Assembly: GCF_000428725.1 (NCBI RefSeq)
Contig: NZ_KE386793.1
Location: forward strand, 1 to 64,000
Direction of reading: 5' to 3'
Length of the DNA: 64,000 bases
Source of the DNA: Psychromonas aquimarina ATCC BAA-1526
GTDB taxonomy: Bacteria > Pseudomonadota > Gammaproteobacteria > Enterobacterales > Psychromonadaceae
Shown here: positions 39,429 to 48,294 of the stretch, piece by piece
Position numbering within the stretch: position 1 is the stretch's first letter
How the letters are laid out: every line of letters begins with the position of its first letter
Notes under the pieces: model-generated
The model's input: only the letters and a program-made list of their open reading frames with translations
Told to the model about the DNA's origin: nothing
Databases searched by the model: none
Translations under genes and position numbers: made by a program

Positions 39429-40325
39429 TTACTCCATCATTTTTTCAATTGGTAAAACTAAAATAGAGTTCGCGCCCAGCTCTTTAAGCTGCTCCATTGT
39501 TTCCCAGAAAAGGTTTTCTTTGCTGACCACATGCAGGGCAACATGATCTGTACTGCCTGCTAATGCCATAACGGTCGGACGGTCAGATCCCGGCAGCAGA
39601 TCGGTAATTGCGTCAAGGTTTTCTTTCGGTGCGTTAAGCATAATGTATTTAGATTCTTTAGCTGTCTGCACGCCGTCAATACGTGTTAAAAGTCGGTTCA
39701 CTAAATCTTGTTTATCATCTGACAGGGCTTCATTACGCTGCATTAATACAGCGGTTGAGCGGTAGATAACTTCTACTTCTTTCAGACCGTTTGCTTCAAG
39801 CGTCGCACCCGTGGAAACAAGATCACAAATAGCATCGGCAAGACCGGCACGCGGTGCAACTTCAACAGAGCCGGTAAGCATACAAGAGGTGTAAGGAACC
39901 TTTGCTTCTTCCATAAAACGTTTCAGAATATGAATATAAGTTGTTGCAATGCGCAGGTTAGCAAGAGACTCAACACCTTGATAATCAAAGTCATTATCTA
40001 CTGCAATTGAAAAACGGCAGCCGCCGAAAGCAAGTTCTTTAACAACTTTATGGGCAGTCGCTTCACCGGCAGCCGCACGCATCATGCTCTCTTCTTCAAG
40101 GACGTTCTGACCGATAAAACCAAGGTCAACCACACCGTCCATTACTAAACCCGGGATATCATCATCGCGCACGCGCAGGATGTCGATGGGCATATTTTCA
40201 CTGTGGGCAATTAAACGCTGGGTGTTTAAATTTACTTTAATACCGCAGGCTTTTAACAGTTTAACCGTATCATCACTTAAACGGCCTTTCTTTTGTATCG
40301 CAATTCTTAAACGTTGTTCTGGCAT
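39429..40325 (-). CDS. hisG: HisG, ATP phosphoribosyltransferase (long form)
   Basis: First committed, feedback-inhibited step of histidine synthesis. The 298-residue long form has a catalytic part with [26 protein letters not shown] and the PRPP loop [19 protein letters not shown], and the C-terminal regulatory ACT-like domain (about 225-298) that binds histidine. The start is ATG 40325 (MPEQRLRIA); the longer open frame to 40397 runs through the attenuator hairpin and is not translated. An AAGGAAAAT ribosome site precedes. Confidence 0.95.
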   Translation of the reverse strand: MPEQRLRIAIQKKGRLSDDTVKLLKACGIKVNLNTQRLIAHSENMPIDILRVRDDDIPGLVMDGVVDLGFIGQNVLEEESMMRAAAGEATAHKVVKELAFGGCRFSIAVDNDFDYQGVESLANLRIATTYIHILKRFMEEAKVPYTSCMLTGSVEVAPRAGLADAICDLVSTGATLEANGLKEVEVIYRSTAVLMQRNEALSDDKQDLVNRLLTRIDGVQTAKESKYIMLNAPKENLDAITDLLPGSDRPTVMALAGSTDHVALHVVSKENLFWETMEQLKELGANSILVLPIEKMME

Positions 40326-40349
40326 TATATTTTCCTTGTCGTAAAAACT

Positions 40350-40386
40350 AAAAAACCCCCGGGAGGTGAGCCTTCCGAGGGTTAAA
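40350..40386 (-). terminator. his operon attenuator
   Basis: On the minus strand AACCCTCGG (complement of 40375-40383) pairs with CCGGGGGTT (complement of 40354-40362) and is followed by TTTTTT. It lies between the leader peptide and hisG, the normal position for the his attenuator. The stretch 40387-40444 would form the alternative antiterminator when ribosomes stall on the His codons. Confidence 0.88.
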
Positions 40387-40444
40387 TTTTGTGCCAACCA
40401 CTGGAAGAATATACAACATCTCCCAAGAATAAAATCCTGAAAGA

Positions 40445-40495
40445 TTAGGTGATATGATGGTGGTGATGTAGTGCTTTCAGGGTAACTTTTTTCAT
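40445..40495 (-). CDS. hisL: his operon leader peptide
   Basis: A 16-residue frame on the minus strand: [16 protein letters not shown] then TAA. Five consecutive His codons just before the attenuator match the design of enteric hisL, which has seven. Ribosome stalling at these codons when charged tRNA-His is scarce would prevent the terminator. The peptide itself has no known function beyond this. Confidence 0.92.
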   Translation of the reverse strand: MKKVTLKALHHHHHIT

Positions 40496-40613
40496 GGTTT
40501 GCTAATTCTCTAAAAATTTAAGTGTTTGTAGACTATCAATGTTGTTCTTAAAAGTGAACTGTTATTTGCACAAAATCCGAGTAAATGATGGAATATTTAT
40601 GCACATTTACTGA

Positions 40614-40784
40614 TTATTCACTCGTTAGACTTTCATTGTGCTGCTCTGGAGCCGTTTCCAGGGCTTCTAATCTGGCGCGTTCCGCTTTAGAAATATACTT
40701 AGGTTTCTGACTAGGATTTTTTTTGGCATTCATCTGTTTAACACGTTTTTTTAGAATACTGTTTATTTTTTTCTTGCGGTTCAT
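40614..40784 (-). CDS. DUF2986-type small basic protein
   Basis: A 56-residue, lysine/arginine-rich protein starting MNRKKKINSILKKRVKQ and containing NPSQKPKYISKAERARLE, which I recognise as DUF2986, common in Shewanella and Vibrio relatives. No function is known; charge suggests nucleic-acid or ribosome contact. The start is ATG 40784 with AGGAAAAG upstream; a longer frame to 40841 adds residues without homology. Confidence 0.75.
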   Translation of the reverse strand: MNRKKKINSILKKRVKQMNAKKNPSQKPKYISKAERARLEALETAPEQHNESLTSE

Positions 40785-40892
40785 GGATCTTTTCCTAGCT
40801 GAATATAATACCAGCATTGTAAAGAACTGGGCGGCAAACACAAGTCAAAGCATTTTCAGAACTGCCTTTGCTGAATTCTCCGCTGGTTTTTT

Positions 40893-41693
40893 TCAGCGGC
40901 TGGCTGATTCGGATATTTCGGTATGATGCGGGTATAATTCGACTGACTGTTCGAGGTAAGCATTAATTATATGCTCATAACTTCCGTCAAGTTTCATCTC
41001 TCTCAGGGTTATATCAAATTTATCACGCAGATCAGTTAAATTACGTTTTTTAGAAAATGCAATATAACTGGGTACACTCTGCAGCGAGGGTTTTAGTTCA
41101 CGAATATCAACCAGCTGATTCATTTTTCTGGCAATATCATAGGCGCCGTATTTATTGCTGATGATAACCGGCACACGATCCGCCAGCAGCTTTCTCATAT
41201 TCTGCTCACCGCTGTTGCTTAACTGCAGTTTGGTTATTATCCCGTCTTTTACCGCCTGATCCCAGGTTGTGCCGTAACTGACACTGTTTACACCGCCGAT
41301 GGTATAGTTGGAAAGACTTGCCAGGTTACCGTCATATTTTATTGTAGAGTCGGATCTGACAAACAGGGAAATGGTCTGCGGCATCAGTATTTCCCGGGAG
41401 AAATCGGCAAACTGTTCTCGAACCGGATTTTTAAAGGCGGTAAAAACGGCATCAGCCTGACCCTCTTCAATATACCTGATGGCTCTTGCCCAGGGTAATA
41501 TCTTGATATTAATCGGCACATCTAAGCGTTTAAAGACCTCTTCAATAATATCAACAACAATGCCTTTAACCTCCCCCTCTGATTCACCTCGGTATTCATA
41601 GGGGGGATACTGCAGAGTCACCAGCTCTATTGTTTGTGCTAAACATGTTGATGAAATAAAAAAAGAAAGCACCAGATAAAAAATTTTTGACAC
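40893..41693 (-). CDS. Periplasmic solute-binding protein, family 3-like
   Basis: A 266-residue exported protein. The signal peptide ends near STCLAQT. The mature part has LVTLQYPPYEYRG, VKGIVVDIIEEVFKRL, ILPWARAIRYIEEGQADAVF and GGVNSVSYGTTWDQ, typical of polar amino acid-like binding proteins. No transporter genes are adjacent; it may act as a sensor input or with a distant permease. It resembles the protein at 28292 in layout and in the PWARA motif. Confidence 0.82.
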   Translation of the reverse strand: MSKIFYLVLSFFISSTCLAQTIELVTLQYPPYEYRGESEGEVKGIVVDIIEEVFKRLDVPINIKILPWARAIRYIEEGQADAVFTAFKNPVREQFADFSREILMPQTISLFVRSDSTIKYDGNLASLSNYTIGGVNSVSYGTTWDQAVKDGIITKLQLSNSGEQNMRKLLADRVPVIISNKYGAYDIARKMNQLVDIRELKPSLQSVPSYIAFSKKRNLTDLRDKFDITLREMKLDGSYEHIINAYLEQSVELYPHHTEISESASR

Positions 41694-41781
41694 ACAGAAT
41701 CCTTTTGCATTGTTTACTTATTAAAGATAGTCCAGCCGCAGTATCCGTGCTGGAAGCGCCTTCGTCCTGAGTGCGCCTTTC

Positions 41782-41801
41782 TTCTTAACCCTTTCTTAAC
41801 C
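41782..41801 (+). promoter_or_regulatory. 11-bp spaced direct repeat upstream of the efflux operon
   Basis: TTCTTAACC occurs at 41782-41790 and 41793-41801, one helical turn apart, about 45 bp before the first efflux gene. OmpR/PhoB-type response regulators typically bind such head-to-tail repeats, and this operon encodes one (47575). Autoregulation through this site is inference. Confidence 0.5.
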
Positions 41802-41845
41802 TGTTGTTGTATATGCTTGTCCCATATTTCTTAGGAGACAAAAAT

Positions 41846-43213
41846 ATGCTTTTTTATTGTCAGTTTGGCCGTCTTTTTACTGTATTACTGCTTCTCTCTA
41901 TTAGCGGGTGCAGTGTAATCGGCGAACAAGACTACCAATACTCAGTTGAAAATTCACCTGCAAATTATCAAAAATGGCGGCATCAGCAGAATGAAACCGT
42001 TCAGGTTAGTCTGTTAACTGACTTGATTGCGATTGATGAACTTAATGATCTGGTTTTACTGGCCATGGATAAAAATCCAAGCCTGCAGCAGACAGCCGCC
42101 GCACTGCAGATAAGCTATGCACAGCGAGGCATTGCCGCTAGTGAACGCATCCCGCATCTGTCTGCCGGCTTGAATGCAGACAACAAAAAGGATAGTGATA
42201 CGACTTACAGTGCGGATCTGACGGTCAGCTGGGAAATCGATCTGTGGCAGAAAATCAGTGACAGTGTCAGCGCCGCTGAGATGGATATTAAAAGCTCGGA
42301 AATGACCTACCAAAGTGCCCGGGACGTGCTGGCCGCTAATGTTATGCGCAGCTGGCTGCAGATTAATCTCTCTCAGCAGCTGCTGGAAATTGAAAAGCAG
42401 CGCCTGACTGCGCTGGAAAATAATGAAATATCCATTGTCGAGCGTTATCGAGCCGGACTTGGTGAACTGGAAGAGCTGGACAGTGCCCGCAGCAGCAGTG
42501 CTAAAACCCGGGCGGCATTAGTGGATTATGCAGAGCAGCTGGCACAAAAACAGCGCTCCCTGCAGCTGCTGTTAGGACAAAATCCGCAGTCCGATAATAT
42601 CCAGATCAGTGCTGAATTCCCCGCGGTATCAGCGCCGCTGACTAACCTGCCGGAGCAGGATTTAGGGCGTCGTCCGGATCTGCAGAGTGCTTATTATAAT
42701 ATTCTCGCTAATCAGTACCGCACAGATATAGCCTACAAAGCACTGCTGCCTTCGATCAGTTTATCAGCCTCTCTTTCATCACTTGCCGCCGCGCCAAGCG
42801 ATGTCTTATTCGGCAGCGGGGCCTGGAGTCTTCTCGGTCAGTTGACTGCGCCGCTGTTTCAAGGCGGCAAATTACGCTCAGAAATTGAAATTGCACAACT
42901 AAGCGCAGAGCAAAGTTACTGGCTGTATCAGGAGACACTGCTTAATGCGGTTAATGAGGTAGAAAATGCACTTGGACAGGAGCTCTCTCTGACCCGTCAG
43001 CAGGAGCATCTCAATGAAGCATTAAGCAGTGCACAAACTAATTTTGCTAATTATCAGGTGAAATACCGCCAGGGGCTGGTGGATATTCTTGATTTATTAG
43101 CGGTTCAGCAGCAGACCTTTGATCTGCAGTCGCAGCTGATTGAAGTTACTTATCTTCAGCTTAATAACCGTATCGACTTAGGTCTTGCACTGGGTTTAGG
43201 AGTTTCATCATGA
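41846..43213 (+). CDS. Outer-membrane efflux lipoprotein (OprM/NodT-type)
   Basis: Outer-membrane channel of a tripartite RND pump. The 455-residue precursor has a lipoprotein signal with lipobox SISGC. Two OEP helical repeats (about 60-250 and 265-445) include LGRRPDLQSAYYNILA and the late YRQGLVDILDLLAVQQQ. I start at ATG 41846 because AGGAGA lies 8 nt before; the longer frame from 41804 precedes the ribosome site. It overlaps the adaptor gene by 4 bp. Confidence 0.9.
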   Translation: MLFYCQFGRLFTVLLLLSISGCSVIGEQDYQYSVENSPANYQKWRHQQNETVQVSLLTDLIAIDELNDLVLLAMDKNPSLQQTAAALQISYAQRGIAASERIPHLSAGLNADNKKDSDTTYSADLTVSWEIDLWQKISDSVSAAEMDIKSSEMTYQSARDVLAANVMRSWLQINLSQQLLEIEKQRLTALENNEISIVERYRAGLGELEELDSARSSSAKTRAALVDYAEQLAQKQRSLQLLLGQNPQSDNIQISAEFPAVSAPLTNLPEQDLGRRPDLQSAYYNILANQYRTDIAYKALLPSISLSASLSSLAAAPSDVLFGSGAWSLLGQLTAPLFQGGKLRSEIEIAQLSAEQSYWLYQETLLNAVNEVENALGQELSLTRQQEHLNEALSSAQTNFANYQVKYRQGLVDILDLLAVQQQTFDLQSQLIEVTYLQLNNRIDLGLALGLGVSS

Positions 43214-44391
43214 AATTTAATAGTTTAACAGCCGCTGTCACACTGGTTTCTGCAGCAGGTATCTTCACAGCCGCCGCTTATAACGGTATGCAGATCGATG
43301 CAAATAATGAGCTGATTAATCAGCATAGCGCGGAGGTAATGATCAGCTACCCGGATGTTGCGGTTATTAATGTTGTTAAAGATAATTATCAGGCGCAGAT
43401 CAAAGGTTATGGTGAAGTTAAAGCCCGTTATCAGTTAACCTTGAGCAGTGAGGTCAGCGGGAGGGTTGAGTTTCTTGATGAAAAATTCGAGTCGGGCCAG
43501 CTGTTTGACAAAAATGCCGAGTTAGTCAGATTAAATGCAGTCAGTTATCAGCAGGCAGCTGCCGGTGCGCAGGCCGCTGTTGCGGACGCAGAATATGCTT
43601 TTTTAGAAGAACAGCGTCAGAGTCAGCAGGCAAAATTAGAGTGGCGCCGTTCCGGCATGCAAGGCGAACCGGACTCCCCGTTAGTATTACGGGAGCCGCA
43701 GCTGGCGGCGGCGCAGGCAAATCTCAACAATGCTCGGCGTCAGTTAGAGAAAGCGCAGTCAGATCTGGACAAAACCACAATTGCAGCCCCCTTTGATGCG
43801 CTGGTTATTACCCGTGATGTGCAGCCCGGCAGTTATCTGCAGGCCGGTAATACAGTGGCGACTTTATACAGTACAGATCGTGTTGAAATAACAGTCCCTT
43901 TATCTAACCAGCAGTGGCAGAACCTGCCGCCGAGTGCTGCTTTAAAAAATAAAAAGCGGCCGGTTAAGCTGAGTAACAGTGAGGGTACCAGCAGATGGAC
44001 TGGTTATGTTGACCGGGTTGAAAAACACCTGGACAGCAGCAGCCGGCAGCGTTCTCTAGTGGTGGTGGTTGAAAAACCTTTTACGCAGAGCGAGCCTCTT
44101 TTTCCGGGTACATTTGTTGAAGCACAGGTGCAGGGAGATGAGCTCAATGATCTGTGGAAAGTACCGGCTTCGGCGGTTTCACAGAATGGTTATGTCTGGT
44201 ATATCTCAGAAACTAATAATCTGGCTCGTTTTAAAGCAGAAAAAGTATTTGAGCTGGCCGACGCCGCTTATATCAAACCAATGGGGGGGCTGGACAGTGC
44301 GCAGATAGTGGTGCGCCCGCTTAACAGTTATGTGCAGGGCATGACCGTTACTCCTAAAGTGGAAAACGGACTTGAGGAGGCCGCATCATGA
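43210..44391 (+). CDS. RND efflux periplasmic adaptor (membrane-fusion protein)
   Basis: A 393-residue adaptor joining pump and channel. An N-terminal membrane/signal segment (about 5-25) comes first. The lipoyl domain halves are at GYGEVKARYQLTLSSEVSG and ATIAAPFDALVI-like text near 195; between them lies a coiled-coil hairpin (about 110-190). The beta-barrel and membrane-proximal domains follow. Overlaps of 4 bp with both neighbours indicate coupled translation. Substrate not inferable. Confidence 0.9.
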   Translation: MKFNSLTAAVTLVSAAGIFTAAAYNGMQIDANNELINQHSAEVMISYPDVAVINVVKDNYQAQIKGYGEVKARYQLTLSSEVSGRVEFLDEKFESGQLFDKNAELVRLNAVSYQQAAAGAQAAVADAEYAFLEEQRQSQQAKLEWRRSGMQGEPDSPLVLREPQLAAAQANLNNARRQLEKAQSDLDKTTIAAPFDALVITRDVQPGSYLQAGNTVATLYSTDRVEITVPLSNQQWQNLPPSAALKNKKRPVKLSNSEGTSRWTGYVDRVEKHLDSSSRQRSLVVVVEKPFTQSEPLFPGTFVEAQVQGDELNDLWKVPASAVSQNGYVWYISETNNLARFKAEKVFELADAAYIKPMGGLDSAQIVVRPLNSYVQGMTVTPKVENGLEEAAS

Positions 44392-47300
44392 GCAGAGATA
44401 TGCAGAAATCTACCTCGTCAGGCGAACTGGGAAGTAATCCCTTAAGCAGCATCATAGGCTGGTTTGCGCAAAACTCCGTGGCGGCAAACTTGTTATTAGT
44501 CAGTGTAATTATACTCGGGGTAATGTCGTTAAACTCGCTGCGTAAAGAGGCCTTTCCAAGTATGGAACCGGATATGATTACGGTTTCGGTTAATTATGAC
44601 AGTGGTGATGCGAAGCAGGCGGAAGAGGGCATCGCGATTAAAATAGAGGATGCTCTGGAAACGGTTGCCGGTATTAAACGCATTACTTCAACCTCTAATG
44701 TCAGCGGCAGTACAGTTAAAATTGAAAAACAGAGTGATTATTCACTGCAGCTTTTATTAAGTGATGTGAAGACCAAAGTGGATGCTGTTTATAACTTTCC
44801 CGCTGATGCTGAAAAACCGGTTATTGAAAAAGCGCAGCGTCAGGATCATGCTTTATGGGTACAGTTATACGGTAATGCAGACCGGGCGACGCTGCAGAGT
44901 TTAGCCGAAAAGCTTAAGTCGGACCTGCTGGCAAAATCGGGAATACGCGATCTTGCTATTAAAGCAAAAGCCGAGCCGATGATTTCCGTTGAAGTTGATG
45001 AAAGCAAACTGCAGGCTTACGGTTTAACTATCAGTGATATTTCCAGTGTGATTAATGCTGAGTCTTCCACCCCGCTGACGACCAGTTTACGAAACGGCGA
45101 TAAAGTGATGCGCCTTAAAGCTTCCAGACAAGCTTACCGGCTGACTGAATTTTCGCAGATCCCTCTGCTGACTACATCCGCAGGTTCGATAATCAGGCTT
45201 GGTGATGTAGCAGAAGTCGAAGATACCTTTGCCGATGATACTTACCTGCTGTCCCGCTATAACCAGCAGAACGGCATGGCGATTGAAATTGTGATGGATG
45301 AGTATGGCGATGTAACCGAGATCGTCGAACAGGCTGAACAGGTTGTTGACGACTGGCATCAGCGCGGTTTATTACCTGATAATGTCGAACTGGAAACCTG
45401 GTACGACAAAAGTACGCTGATTAAAGAGCGCCTGTCACTGTTGACCAGCAATGCATTAACGGGGATCACTTTTGTTTTTATTGTACTGGCGTTATTTCTT
45501 AATTTTCGCGTTGCTTTCTGGGTAGCGGCCGGTCTGCCTTTTGTCTTTTTCGGCACCCTGTACTTTATGCAGGATACGTTTACCGGATTAACCCTTAATG
45601 AGATGACCACCTTCGGGTTTATTATGGCGCTGGGCATTGTTGTTGACGATGCCGTGGTGGTTGGAGAGAGTATTTACAGCACGCGCAGGTCTTATGGAGA
45701 TACTGTTGAAAATACCATTAAAGGCACCATGAAAGTTGCTGTGCCGACCATTTTTGGTGTGCTGACCACGGTGGCCGCATTTATGGCGTTAACTAATGTA
45801 TCGGGAAATATGGGCAAGATATATGCGCAGTTTGCAGCTATAGTGACTATCTGCCTGCTGTTGTCCGTGGTTGAATCAAAGCTGATTCTGCCTTCTCATT
45901 TGGCGCACCTTAATACCCGTCGCGAAGTGACTGGCGGTTTTGCCGGATTATGGGCGCGCATTCAGCACGGCGCAGACAGCGGTCTGCAGTGGTTTAATCT
46001 TTATATTTACCGCAATATTATTGAATGGGCATTAAAACTGCGTTATGCGGTGATCTTCGTTTTTGTTGCGCTGTTTATGTTAGTGGCGGCAATGCCGATG
46101 ACCGGAGCTGTGCGAGTGGCTTTTTTCCCGGATCTGCCGGGAGATGTGATTACGGCTGAATTATCCATGCAGGATGATGCCAGTTTTGGTCAGACGAACA
46201 GCAACTTACTGTGGTTAGAAAAAACAGCGCGTCAGGCGGATCAGATTCTAAGTGAAAAAAACGGTGCGCAGGAAAGTCAGATCAGCAGTCTGCAGGTGAT
46301 TGCTGAGCAGGACAGCAGCGGTACACTGCTGGTCGAAATAACCTCGGACTCAGTGTATTCGTCAACGGATTTTGCCGCTCAGTGGAAGTCGCTTTCCGGC
46401 TCTCCGGAGGGTGTTAAAAAACTCAAGTTCCTCTCGAGTATGCATATGGTGGATAATTTCAAAGTTGAAATAAAAGCCTGGGATGAAACAACGGTTAAAG
46501 CCGCCGCTGAGCAGTTTAAAGCTGTTTTACAAAAAACAGCGGGTGTCAGCGCTATTGACGATAATCTTAATCCCGGACAGCCGCAGATTCGATTTACCGT
46601 GACAGAGCAGGGACGAAGTTTAGGTATGGATACAGCAACCCTGTCACGGCAGCTGCTGCAGTCCTTCGGTGGTGAAATTGTGCAGCGTTATCAGCGAGAT
46701 AAAGACGAAGTTAAAGTACGGGTGCGTTATCCGGATAATCAGCGTCAGACCATGGCAGATATTGTGCAGGCCCGGGTACGAACTGCAGAGGGAACCTTAG
46801 TACCGCTGACTGCCGTTGCCGATATCAGCACCGAGTATCAGCAGGATGAAATTACCCGTATCGATAACCAGCGCTCTGTGTATATAACGGCAGCCGTGGA
46901 TAAATCAGTTCTTTCATCAAATGAATTAGTCACTAATCTGCGCCAGGGGCTGCTGCCTGATCTGCTTAAACAGTTTCCAGATATCAGTGTGCATTTTGCC
47001 GGGGAAGCCGAGCAGCAGGAAGAAACCACTGAGTCGATGCTTAATATGTTTATTGCCGCCTTGCTGATTATTTATGTGCTGCTTGCTGTGCCCCTGAAAT
47101 CCTATGTGCAGCCGGTGCTTATTATGCTGGCTATCCCTTTTGGTATTGTCGGGGCGATATTAGGCCACTGGCTGAATGATTTAACCATCAGTATTTTATC
47201 CTTAAACGGTATACTGGCATTAAGCGGGGTGGTTGTGAACGACAGTCTGCTGCTGGTTTCACGTTTTAATGAACTGATTAAAAAACCGGGTATAGAGGTG

Positions 47301-47597
47301 CGGGAAGCGGTTATTGAAGCCTGCTCCGGGCGTCTGCGTGCAGTACTGCTGACTTCCATTACAACTTTTGCCGGTCTTGCTCCTTTATTGAGTGAAACAT
47401 CAATGCAGGCGCAGTTTTTAATTCCGGCTGCCGCATCGTTAGCCTACGGCATTTTATTTGCGACCCTGATTACTTTAATATTAATACCGGCATTATTATT
47501 TATTCACTGTGAAATCAAAAGATTACTGGCTAAACTCGTTACTAAAAACAGGCTGACTCATGGAGAATTAATGCATGTTAAAACTGATATTGGTTGA
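44388..47597 (+). CDS. RND-family efflux pump, inner-membrane transporter
   Basis: Proton-driven transporter of 1069 residues with the AcrB-like duplicated layout: TM1 near 30, a large periplasmic loop, TM2-6 (about 340-500), TM7 near 560, a second loop, TM8-12 (about 875-1045). The proton-relay pair is visible in TM4 as GIVVDDAVVVGES. It belongs to the acriflavin-type (HAE) class; the substrate could be drugs, dyes or detergents. The stop codon lies 20 bp inside the next gene, so pump and response regulator are translationally linked. Confidence 0.92.
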   Translation: MSRDMQKSTSSGELGSNPLSSIIGWFAQNSVAANLLLVSVIILGVMSLNSLRKEAFPSMEPDMITVSVNYDSGDAKQAEEGIAIKIEDALETVAGIKRITSTSNVSGSTVKIEKQSDYSLQLLLSDVKTKVDAVYNFPADAEKPVIEKAQRQDHALWVQLYGNADRATLQSLAEKLKSDLLAKSGIRDLAIKAKAEPMISVEVDESKLQAYGLTISDISSVINAESSTPLTTSLRNGDKVMRLKASRQAYRLTEFSQIPLLTTSAGSIIRLGDVAEVEDTFADDTYLLSRYNQQNGMAIEIVMDEYGDVTEIVEQAEQVVDDWHQRGLLPDNVELETWYDKSTLIKERLSLLTSNALTGITFVFIVLALFLNFRVAFWVAAGLPFVFFGTLYFMQDTFTGLTLNEMTTFGFIMALGIVVDDAVVVGESIYSTRRSYGDTVENTIKGTMKVAVPTIFGVLTTVAAFMALTNVSGNMGKIYAQFAAIVTICLLLSVVESKLILPSHLAHLNTRREVTGGFAGLWARIQHGADSGLQWFNLYIYRNIIEWALKLRYAVIFVFVALFMLVAAMPMTGAVRVAFFPDLPGDVITAELSMQDDASFGQTNSNLLWLEKTARQADQILSEKNGAQESQISSLQVIAEQDSSGTLLVEITSDSVYSSTDFAAQWKSLSGSPEGVKKLKFLSSMHMVDNFKVEIKAWDETTVKAAAEQFKAVLQKTAGVSAIDDNLNPGQPQIRFTVTEQGRSLGMDTATLSRQLLQSFGGEIVQRYQRDKDEVKVRVRYPDNQRQTMADIVQARVRTAEGTLVPLTAVADISTEYQQDEITRIDNQRSVYITAAVDKSVLSSNELVTNLRQGLLPDLLKQFPDISVHFAGEAEQQEETTESMLNMFIAALLIIYVLLAVPLKSYVQPVLIMLAIPFGIVGAILGHWLNDLTISILSLNGILALSGVVVNDSLLLVSRFNELIKKPGIEVREAVIEACSGRLRAVLLTSITTFAGLAPLLSETSMQAQFLIPAAASLAYGILFATLITLILIPALLFIHCEIKRLLAKLVTKNRLTHGELMHVKTDIG

Positions 47598-48246
47598 AGA
47601 TGATATTGATTTAGCGGCGGCAGTTATTGACTACCTGGAGTTAGAGGGGATGCAGTGCGATTACGTCTCAAACGGACCGGCCGGGTTAAACCTGATTGAA
47701 CAGAATGACTATCAGGCTGTTATTCTGGATCTCAATCTTCCGAAAATGGATGGTTTAACTATCTGCACTAAGATGCGCGAGCAGGGTATTGATACTCCTG
47801 TATTAATGCTGACGGCAAGAGACAGCCTGCAGGATAAGCTCCTGGGGTTTGATGCCGGTGCGGATGACTATCTGGTTAAACCCTTTGCCATGGCGGAATT
47901 AATTGCGCGTATTCAGGTACTGGCCGGGCGCCGCAGCGGGCAGGTCCGCTGTTTGAAAGTAGCGGATCTGCAGTTAAATTTACAGGAAAAGCTGGCATAT
48001 CGAAATGAATGCCCGCTTAAGCTGTCACCAACCGCATTGAAAATATTAGAAGTGTTAATGCGTGAAAGTCCGAATCCGGTATCGCGCGAGAAACTGATGC
48101 ACAATGTCTGGGGAGACCAGCCGCCGGACAGCAACAGTTTAAAAGTACATATTTATAATCTGCGTAAACAGCTTGATGGTAATGCCAATAAAGTTTTACT
48201 GCATACAGTCAGCGGTTATGGTTTTGCGCTGAAAGCAGACAAGTAA
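47575..48246 (+). CDS. OmpR/PhoB-family response regulator
   Basis: DNA-binding output of a two-component system. The 223 residues have a receiver domain with acidic pocket E8-D9-D10, phospho-acceptor D52 in VILDLNLP, T80 and K102, and a C-terminal winged helix (about 125-220). It overlaps the pump gene by 23 bp; GGAGA precedes the ATG. It likely controls the efflux operon through the 11-bp direct repeat at 41782-41801. Confidence 0.92.
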   Translation: MLKLILVEDDIDLAAAVIDYLELEGMQCDYVSNGPAGLNLIEQNDYQAVILDLNLPKMDGLTICTKMREQGIDTPVLMLTARDSLQDKLLGFDAGADDYLVKPFAMAELIARIQVLAGRRSGQVRCLKVADLQLNLQEKLAYRNECPLKLSPTALKILEVLMRESPNPVSREKLMHNVWGDQPPDSNSLKVHIYNLRKQLDGNANKVLLHTVSGYGFALKADK

Positions 48247-48294
48247 ATGAATTATGATCCTAAGCGGCATTTATTACCTTAAAATGAGAGTGTT

